Assembly: GCF_016820495.1 (NCBI RefSeq)
Contig: NZ_JADHDU010000004.1
Coordinates: forward strand, 1-64,000
Direction of reading: 5' to 3'
DNA length: 64,000 bases
From: Planococcus beigongshangi
GTDB lineage: Bacteria > Bacillota > Bacilli > Bacillales_A > Planococcaceae
Shown here piece after piece: positions 58,685-64,000 of this stretch. How positions within the stretch are numbered: the first letter of the stretch is position 1; each line of letters opens with the position of its first letter. Under the pieces are notes generated by a model. It did not search any database. It saw nothing but the letters and a program-made list of their open reading frames with translations, and was not told the DNA's origin. The translations under genes were made by a program, and so were the position numbers.

Positions 58685-59880
58685 TACTCAAAGTTCGATA
58701 TCCGCCAATACTGACAGGCGATGGGATCCGCCATCCAGGACAAGCCTTTATCTTCTGCTTCGTGGATCTGCCCCCATTCGGCCTCGCTGGAACTTTTCAT
58801 ATAGACTTCGTGGTTCGGCGCCTGGTCATGGATGCCGATAATATCATATACACCGACTCTGTAGAAAGTGGCGGCGAGCTGATAGTCGATATTGGGGGAA
58901 GTGACTAACGGGTTGCCGACAGAATGCTTTAAATCGATGCCGATTTTATGCCGGTCTTCTTTTGCTTCCTTCAATACAATCCCTTCTGCAGAAGCCACGT
59001 CGGCTTTACGGAATTTCTTCCGCCAATTATAGGCGATGGTCGTTCCGACTTCTTTGTCGCAAACGACTTCAGCACCGGTTTCCGTGAAGCGCACTTTCAA
59101 ATCGACACGGGTTCTGAAATCATTTGAATTTGGATCAAAAGTGCGGCCGTCCCCTTTAAAGAAACGGTTGGGAGACATCGGACTTGGATTTGGCAGAATG
59201 TCATCCGACAGGAAAGTCATATAGCGCAGCTCCCATTCCGGCTGATCGATCTGATCTTTTTTGGTCGGCTTTTCGGCCAGAAGCTCTTTCCGGCTGCCCA
59301 CCCGTTTGATGATCCAAAATTCTTCTTCCGCAGCTTGTTCCGGAGAAGACCGGAAATTGATCAGCCCGAAAAAAGAGGCGATAAGTGATTTTTCCGTCCG
59401 CATGTCCTCTTCCGAACGTTCGAGCGGCCGCTTTCCACGTATCCAATACGTATAATGCTCATCTTTTTCAGCTGTGAAATCCGTATATTGATTTTTATCG
59501 GTCGTTGCCAATGGCTCCCCGTCCCGGTAGATATCGTAGCTTTCAATCCCGCCAACTTCGCCCCAGGCCAACGCGATTTTTGAATCTGAAAGGATGGTGC
59601 TGACAGTAATCTGCTGAAGCCGGTTGACGAAATCTTCCACATAATTCTCAGTGCCTGTCTGCAATTTAATGCGTTCGACCGCTTTATCGTCTGAATCGAG
59701 CCGTTCAATCGTATAGATATATAATTCACCAGGATTCAGCCCTTCGTCCTTGAAGGAGTTTTCTGTGCCTTTGTATAAAGTTTCTCCATCCCTCTCGACC
59801 CGGCAAGTATCACCCGTGTTCGTCCAGACAAAGAAAATAGAAGTATCCGTTTGTTCAAGCAAATCCAATTCCAGCCGCAT
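58684..59880 (-). CDS. DUF3238-like protein with fibronectin-III-like repeats
   Basis: A 398-residue protein without signal peptide. The N-terminal half contains two fibronectin-III-like beta modules (about 1-75 and 85-150; IALAWGEVGGIESYDIYRDG). The C-terminal half (about 205-398; RYMTFLSDDILPNPSP, FDPNSNDFRTRVDLKVRF) resembles DUF3238, known from Bacillus cereus-group proteins. A surface or spore-coat-like role is conceivable, but its export route is unclear. Its stop lies at the border of the tandem repeat. Confidence 0.65.
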   Translation of the reverse strand: MRLELDLLEQTDTSIFFVWTNTGDTCRVERDGETLYKGTENSFKDEGLNPGELYIYTIERLDSDDKAVERIKLQTGTENYVEDFVNRLQQITVSTILSDSKIALAWGEVGGIESYDIYRDGEPLATTDKNQYTDFTAEKDEHYTYWIRGKRPLERSEEDMRTEKSLIASFFGLINFRSSPEQAAEEEFWIIKRVGSRKELLAEKPTKKDQIDQPEWELRYMTFLSDDILPNPSPMSPNRFFKGDGRTFDPNSNDFRTRVDLKVRFTETGAEVVCDKEVGTTIAYNWRKKFRKADVASAEGIVLKEAKEDRHKIGIDLKHSVGNPLVTSPNIDYQLAATFYRVGVYDIIGIHDQAPNHEVYMKSSSEAEWGQIHEAEDKGLSWMADPIACQYWRISNFE

Positions 59881-60043
59881 ATGTCTGATCCACCTTTCCT
59901 GTTGAACTTTCTCTTCAATACCCTGTATTCAAGATAATTGAACCATTGTTTAGTAAGAATGAAACATTTGTAACAGAAACTAAACAATCAAACGGCATAG
60001 AGAGGGGTATAATGGAAATACTTACAGTAATGGGGGCGTTTAC

Positions 60044-60430
60044 ATGGCACATCCGGCAAAATTGCTCGACGAGATGAAGAACACCAAGCCGAACGCTTCG
60101 ATCGACCACTGGGTTTATGGAGTTTTGCATACAGACCGCAGTACCACACTGACTGGCAGTAAAGGGTTGCTTGCAGCGAGTGATGGCTTTTTACTATTCA
60201 AAGGCGGCAACGGGGAAGACCCATCTGTACTTGAGGCCTCTCTAGCCGAAGTCGGACATATTGAAGACGAGCTGCAGGGGACAGTGAACCTGACGATCCG
60301 TTTTACGGATGGAAGTTATATGGAAATGGCCTATATTTCTCGTGAGAATATAGAAGGGTTCATCACGTTTCTTCAAAACTGCCTCGAAAATTCCGGCCAC
60401 CCGCTTGTAACGGTGGATAAATCCAAATGA
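60044..60430 (+). CDS. hypothetical protein, PH-like fold suggested
   Basis: A 128-residue soluble protein. Alternating strands (VYGVLHTDRSTTLTG, GLLAASDGFLLFKG, LASLAEVGHIE, NLTIRFTDGSYMEMAYI) and a final helix (IEGFITFLQNCL) fit a bacterial PH-like domain, an inference from pattern only. Divergent from the DUF3238-like gene; a TATAAT lies near 60008. AATGGGGGCG precedes the ATG. Confidence 0.6.
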   Translation: MAHPAKLLDEMKNTKPNASIDHWVYGVLHTDRSTTLTGSKGLLAASDGFLLFKGGNGEDPSVLEASLAEVGHIEDELQGTVNLTIRFTDGSYMEMAYISRENIEGFITFLQNCLENSGHPLVTVDKSK

Positions 60431-60483
60431 GAAAACCAGGCATGACTTGATCGACTGCCAATATATAAATATAAACAATAAAT

Positions 60484-60518
60484 AAACCGGACCTGCAGCT
60501 GCTGCGGTCCGGTTTTTA
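60484..60518. terminator. bidirectional terminator
   Basis: AACCGGACC-N12-GGTCCGGTT, between the PH-like gene and the convergent phosphoesterase gene. Confidence 0.9.
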
Positions 60519-60525
60519 GATGGCT

Positions 60526-61026
60526 TTACTCCTCCTTGTCGAAAAAAATATGCTCCAATTTCCAGGTTTCTCCGATTTCCAGCATACCGAAGGAGTATTG
60601 AATCTGTCTGCGTTTATCAGTGGGTGAGCCAGGATTGAACAAGGTCACGCCATTCAGCTCTTTCATCACGGGGATATGCGAATGACCGAAGATGACCAGG
60701 TCCACGTCATCATCTGTGAAAGCGGCTAATGCACGCTGTTCGGTGGTTTTGCCAGTGCCGTCTCCGTGGGTGATGCCGATTTTCACGTCATCCACCGCCA
60801 AAATTTTCTTTTTGCCAAAGCGGTCGATAATTTCCCAGGGATCGACGTTTCCGGCAACCCCAATTGTTTCGGCATAAGCTGAGAGTTCGAAATAGACGTC
60901 GAGCGTCTGCCAGTCACCGGCATGAAGGATTAAATCCGCTTCTTCACAGGCTTTCAGCAAAATGTCCGGCAGCTGTTTTGCTCTCACGGGTATATGGGTG
61001 TCAGACAAGATGACGATTTTCTTCAT
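60526..61026 (-). CDS. YfcE/MJ0936-family metallophosphoesterase
   Basis: A 166-residue calcineurin-like phosphodiesterase with all metal motifs: SDTH (Asp9, His11), HAGDW, GNVD, THGDG and FGHSHIP. It hydrolyses phosphodiesters such as artificial bis-p-nitrophenyl phosphate; the physiological substrate is unknown. Single gene. Confidence 0.92.
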   Translation of the reverse strand: MKKIVILSDTHIPVRAKQLPDILLKACEEADLILHAGDWQTLDVYFELSAYAETIGVAGNVDPWEIIDRFGKKKILAVDDVKIGITHGDGTGKTTEQRALAAFTDDDVDLVIFGHSHIPVMKELNGVTLFNPGSPTDKRRQIQYSFGMLEIGETWKLEHIFFDKEE

Positions 61027-61175
61027 TTAATTGCCTCCGATGAACTGAATTTCCTTTACTTTATCAAAGAATGGAGGCCGCGTCTAAATGTGCGGCTGCA
61101 CATCCGGCAGGGTTAATATTGTCGAATGGAGGGAAGTTAGACAGAAAGAGCGTATTATCAAGTGGAGGGATATCA

Positions 61176-61463
61176 ATGAATAAGAAGAATTTAAATAAAC
61201 TTGTTTTTGCAGGATCGGCATTTGCCGGCGGTATCATCCTGTTTCAGTCACTTAGAAAAAAGAGCGGTAAAAGAGTATGGGTCTATGAAGACAACGATAT
61301 GCGCAATAGTGTGACGGTCGACCGCGAAGAAAGTGTGAATGCAGATTATGACGATGCAGAAATCGGCTTGACCCAATTGGATTCCGCTTTCCGTTCGGAA
61401 TGGCAGGCCAATGGTTTCCCGCAGACACACCGGAAAATAGCGGAGCTCGAGAACGGAAAGTAA
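61176..61463 (+). CDS. small membrane-anchored protein
   Basis: A 95-residue protein with a basic N terminus, one hydrophobic segment (about 8-24, LVFAGSAFAGGIILFQ) and a hydrophilic acidic tail; possibly an N-terminal anchor. Start 61176 has GTGGAGGGA. No family recognised. It lies 34 nt upstream of the reductase-like gene and may be co-transcribed with it. Confidence 0.65.
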   Translation: MNKKNLNKLVFAGSAFAGGIILFQSLRKKSGKRVWVYEDNDMRNSVTVDREESVNADYDDAEIGLTQLDSAFRSEWQANGFPQTHRKIAELENGK

Positions 61464-61497
61464 ATGGAACCACGTTACTTTCAGGAGGCATGACAAG

Positions 61498-62028
61498 ATG
61501 GATAACAGAAAAATCGTCTGCTATATAGCTGCAAGTCTGGACGGATATATAGCCACTGAAGATGATTCGCTGGATTGGCTTTTTAAAGTTGAGGGCGAAG
61601 GGGATGCCGGCTACGCGGAATTCATGGAAACCATTGATACGGTGGTGATGGGCAGGCGGACATATGATTGGGTCATGGAGATGGAAAAAGACGAATATCC
61701 TTACACCGGGCTCAAATCCTATATATTTTCACGTTCGGTGCCCGCTTCTGTTTCAGGGGACATTGAATTTACGAATACGGAAGTCCCGATTTTCGCTGAA
61801 ATACTGAAAAATCAACCCGGAAAAGATATTTGGGTGATTGGCGGATCTGAATTATTGGCTGATTTTGTCGAAGCGGGCCTGATCGATGAATTTATCATTT
61901 CCATCGCGCCTGTTATCATCGGCAAAGGAATTCCGTTATTTCGGAAATCCGATCTTATGACCGAGTTTAAGTTAAAAGAAGTAAAACGTTACGGTGAATT
62001 TGCTCAATTGCATTACGTAATGAAGTGA
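61498..62028 (+). CDS. dihydrofolate reductase-family protein (YyaP/RibD-C type)
   Basis: A 176-residue NADPH-binding protein of the DHFR/RibD C-terminal fold: ASLDGYIATED near the N terminus, VVMGRRTYDW, WVIGGSELLADF (nucleotide loop) and the final IAPVIIGKGIPLF. Members such as YyaP are uncharacterised reductases, not true DHFRs. AGGAGGCATG precedes the ATG. Confidence 0.9.
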   Translation: MDNRKIVCYIAASLDGYIATEDDSLDWLFKVEGEGDAGYAEFMETIDTVVMGRRTYDWVMEMEKDEYPYTGLKSYIFSRSVPASVSGDIEFTNTEVPIFAEILKNQPGKDIWVIGGSELLADFVEAGLIDEFIISIAPVIIGKGIPLFRKSDLMTEFKLKEVKRYGEFAQLHYVMK

Positions 62029-62042
62029 AAAGAGGACAGACT

Positions 62043-62083
62043 CAAGGGAAATCCTGCCGCCGGGCATCCATGGATTTCCCTTG
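62043..62083 (+). terminator. hairpin after the reductase-like gene
   Basis: CAAGGGAAATCC-N17-GGATTTCCCTTG; a perfect 12-bp stem but without a T run, so termination is uncertain. Confidence 0.5.
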
Positions 62084-62098
62084 TATCTGTTATTGAAT

Positions 62099-62123
62099 GT
62101 TTAAAAAGAGGTTCATAGGGAAC
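62099..62123 (+). promoter_or_regulatory. sigma-B-like promoter of the SleB-like gene
   Basis: GTTTAA - 13 bp - GGGAAC: perfect -35, partial -10, same spacing as the two others in the window. Confidence 0.4.
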
Positions 62124-62193
62124 TTTAGGTAGAGGGCAAAACTTCTATCGATGGTTTTTTCATGCGATAACGTTTGCGGAATGGAGAGGGACT

Positions 62194-62820
62194 ATGAATT
62201 TATTGAAACAGAATATAATGGGCGGGGCAGTAATGGCTGTCATTTTTTTATGTCTGCCACCTTCTGAATCGAGTGCGGCACCGAACAGGATTGCCGGGCC
62301 GATCGTAGATGACGGCGATGAGATACAGGCGCAGTTGGGGCGAATGGGTTATTACGAGGAAGATGTCACTGGATACTTTAATGTCATTACGAATAATGCG
62401 GTCACCAGATTTCAGGAAGACTATGGATTGCCGCCGACAGGCATTATTGGCCCGATGACGAGAGCGAAACTGCAGAATGTTGAAATGATGGCAAAAATCG
62501 TGCACGGGGAAGCAAGAGGTGAAAGCTTTGTCGGCAAAGTCGGTGTTGCGGCGGTTGTATTGAACCGCATCGCATCTCCGGATTTCCCGGACAGCACCGA
62601 AGAAGTCATTTTCCAGCGGAACGCCTTTACAGCCGTCAACGACGATCAGTACCTGCTGACGCCGGATAAAAGTGCTTATGACGCCGTAAAAGAAGCGATG
62701 GACGGAGCTGACCCCACCATGGGAGCAGTTTATTATTATAACCCGGCAGGTGTCAGCGATGACTGGATATTCTCCAGGACAGTACTGACCCAGATCGGCC
62801 GTCATTTCTTTGCAGAATAA
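62194..62820 (+). CDS. secreted cell-wall hydrolase, SleB/CwlJ family
   Basis: A 208-residue protein with signal peptide (about 1-29, ending SSAA), a peptidoglycan-binding repeat (about 40-93, EIQAQLGRMGYYEEDVTG...GPMTRAKL) and a hydrolase_2 domain (about 97-205: KIVHGEARGESFVGKVGVAAVVLNR, catalytic Glu in GEARGE). SleB is a spore-cortex lytic enzyme, but such proteins also act on vegetative walls, and no sporulation genes adjoin it. Start with GGAGAGGG. Confidence 0.9.
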   Translation: MNLLKQNIMGGAVMAVIFLCLPPSESSAAPNRIAGPIVDDGDEIQAQLGRMGYYEEDVTGYFNVITNNAVTRFQEDYGLPPTGIIGPMTRAKLQNVEMMAKIVHGEARGESFVGKVGVAAVVLNRIASPDFPDSTEEVIFQRNAFTAVNDDQYLLTPDKSAYDAVKEAMDGADPTMGAVYYYNPAGVSDDWIFSRTVLTQIGRHFFAE

Positions 62821-63130
62821 GCGGATGGAAACGGAAAAGACCACACGAAGTGGTCTTTTTTCTATGGAGAGACCCCGCATCCGCCATTTATTGAAGAAGA
62901 CTGCTTTCGCTTGGGTGATGACGTGATCTTTGTCGTCGCAGATCAGACAATCGGCGGGACAGGACGTCGTGGTGCTGACTGCCGGGATAGCTTCGAAATG
63001 GATTCAAAATATGTGCTCCTGTCTCTGCATCGCAGGCGCCCGAACCCTTTTGGCCGGCTGTAATCCTGTTGCTTGCGGATCGTCTCAATTATAATGAATG
63101 AAGAGCTTATGGAAGGCGGCAGGTAAAAGG
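62821..63130. other. intergenic region with repeat fragment
   Basis: A 310-bp gap. After the SleB terminator it holds GTGCTCCTGTCTCTG (63013-63027) followed by CATCGC, a fragment of the mosaic at 52698. The rest (62870-63010) shows no gene or RNA I can support. Confidence 0.45.
62836..62864 (+). terminator. SleB-like gene terminator
   Basis: AAGACCAC-N5-GTGGTCTT followed by T. Confidence 0.88.
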
Positions 63131-63565
63131 ATGTATACGATAATCTTATATGCACATATCATGAGTGCAGCTTTATCCATCGGGCCATTTTTTGTGTTGC
63201 TGCCCATGACAAAACGTATCGGAGCGGCCGATGCAGGATCTTTGCAGGCGCTGCTCATTACATTTAAATCCGCGGTCCGGCTGGTGATGCATGCAGGTCA
63301 TGTGCTGGTCGTATCCGGTGTGCTGATGGCCTGGAAGGGGCCCTGGCCATGGAACAGCCCGTGGATTTTAATGACGGTAGCGGTCATGTTTTCATCTGTC
63401 TTTTTTCTCGCACGGGCATTTTCCCCGGTGCTGAAAAAATTCACTGAACCGGAAGCCGACCAATTGGCGCTGGCGGATAAACTGCGGCGCTCGCTATGGA
63501 TTTACATCGGGCTGTTATTATTGATGCTGTGGTTCATGGTCGACAAACCGGCTCTATGGCAATAA
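63131..63565 (+). CDS. four-helix membrane protein, DUF2269-like
   Basis: A 144-residue integral membrane protein with four helices. Conserved His in the first and second helices (YAHIMSAALSIGP, VMHAGHVLVVSG) are reminiscent of heme- or copper-linked membrane proteins (CopD/DUF2269-like), an inference. Start 63131 is preferred; an in-frame ATG 33 nt upstream has a weaker context. Single gene ending at a bidirectional terminator. Confidence 0.7.
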   Translation: MYTIILYAHIMSAALSIGPFFVLLPMTKRIGAADAGSLQALLITFKSAVRLVMHAGHVLVVSGVLMAWKGPWPWNSPWILMTVAVMFSSVFFLARAFSPVLKKFTEPEADQLALADKLRRSLWIYIGLLLLMLWFMVDKPALWQ

Positions 63566-63576
63566 ACGCAATAAAC

Positions 63577-63623
63577 GAAAACTGGCGGCCGACTCGAATA
63601 TGAGTCGGCCGCCAGTTTTTATT
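63577..63623. terminator. bidirectional terminator
   Basis: AAAACTGGCGGCCGACTC-N6-GAGTCGGCCGCCAGTTTT, between the convergent membrane protein and sugar permease genes. Confidence 0.93.
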
Positions 63624-63634
63624 GTCATCAAAAG

Positions 63635-64000
63635 TTAACCTTTTACTGCACCGGCTGTCATGCCTGCCACGAAGAAACGCTGCAGGAAGACATAGGCGAT
63701 AACCATTGGCGCTGAAGCGAGGATGACGCCCGTAAACAGCATCGGATAGTTCGTCGAATACTCGCCCTGGAATTCGAGCAGGGCCAGTGGCAATGTTTTA
63801 TACGCATTATCCGTGATGAACAGCAGCGGATACAAGAGATCATTCCAATGCATCACGAAAAGGAAGATGGCTGTCGCGGACAGTGAAGGCAGTGAAAGCG
63901 GCAGGGCGATCTTCATATAGATCTGCCAGTTTCCTGCGCCGTCGATCGTCGACGCTTCAAACAATTCCCTCGGCAAAGTTTTCATGAAGCCGGTCAGGAT
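63635..64000 (-). CDS. carbohydrate ABC transporter permease, MalG type (partial)
   Basis: The C-terminal 121 residues of a binding-protein-dependent sugar permease; the reading frame is open to the window edge, where the 5' end is missing. The EAA loop LPRELFEASTIDGAG near the cut, the following FLFVMHWNDLLYPLL helix and the terminal QRFFVAGMTAGAVKG are typical of MalG/AraQ-type subunits. The substrate and the rest of the operon lie outside the window. Confidence 0.93.
   Translation of the reverse strand: MLTGFMKTLPRELFEASTIDGAGNWQIYMKIALPLSLPSLSATAIFLFVMHWNDLLYPLLFITDNAYKTLPLALLEFQGEYSTNYPMLFTGVILASAPMVIAYVFLQRFFVAGMTAGAVKG

Noticed and set aside
58436-58714. Rightward 92-codon frame
   Set aside because: It runs through a terminator and the tandem repeat into the 3' end of the opposite gene, with no ribosome site.
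62194-62820. SleB-like gene as evidence of sporulation
   Set aside because: SleB/CwlJ-domain hydrolases occur in non-spore-formers, and no sporulation gene or sporulation-sigma promoter was seen nearby.
1-64000. CRISPR array, prophage, integrase or toxin-antitoxin cassette
   Set aside because: I looked for regularly spaced short repeats, phage structural or integrase genes and paired small toxin genes and found none; the repeats present have 124-bp units or are dispersed.

Overview
The window reads as a stretch of chromosome from a Gram-positive Bacillales, most likely a Planococcaceae member (Planococcus/Planomicrobium-like). Supporting signs are the Bacillus-type gene order rocF-sigW-rsiW-cdaA-cdaR-glmM-ribozyme-glmS, strong GGAGG-type ribosome binding sites, TTG/GTG starts, and many compact intrinsic terminators between convergent genes. 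I see no prophage, conjugative element, intact insertion sequence or CRISPR array. It is ordinary core and accessory chromosome, rich in regulatory DNA.

Layout. 1-917: the end of a 5S rRNA, seven tRNA genes and a terminator shared with citA. 916-4565: divergent citA/citR, an acetyltransferase and arginase. 4658-11963: the sigma-W/anti-sigma pair, then the cell-wall and c-di-AMP block (cdaA, cdaR, glmM, and glmS behind a glmS ribozyme). 12037-20345: a UvrA-like ATPase, Nudix and VOC proteins, an NCS1 permease behind an attenuator-like leader, a DsbA-like oxidoreductase with a small Cys protein, and a second ECF sigma/anti-sigma pair. 20392-24574: a GntR-controlled ABC cluster. 25255-33028: a zinc-ribbon protein with a coupled small membrane protein, a MHYT-PAS-GGDEF-EAL enzyme, accessory enzymes and the 5-oxoprolinase operon pxpB-pxpC-pxpA. 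33289-36499: a TetR-controlled ABC exporter. 36697-43571: a glucose dehydrogenase-like enzyme, then two brnQ copies flanking a GntR regulator, lrgAB and an AIM24 protein. 43602-52581: a STAS protein, an rRNA methyltransferase, Fsr, BmrA, a TipAS-type MerR regulator and two tandem EEP phosphodiesterases. 53118-54390: preQ1-riboswitch-controlled queF plus a queuosine-precursor transporter. 54468-64000: a CYP152 peroxygenase, an APH-like kinase, a DksA-like protein, several small-domain proteins, a SleB-like hydrolase and the C-terminal end of a sugar ABC permease.

How it works together. Several genes look wired to envelope or general stress. There are two good sigma-W promoters (sigW itself and the AIM24 gene), a second autoregulated ECF pair, and three sigma-B-like promoters with identical spacing. 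Transport modules each come with their own regulator and a readable operator (TetR, two GntR, MerR).

The most unusual signals are: a tRNA with a glutamine-type body and a glutamate (UUC) anticodon; an unnamed dispersed intergenic repeat present at three loci; an IS200/IS605 right-end/omega-RNA-like relic in the leader of the MerR gene; a 456-bp repeat mosaic that appears to have split one bidirectional terminator in two; an array of TTWACA repeats in front of an EEP phosphodiesterase; and a P450 with the His seen in alkene-forming CYP152 enzymes.
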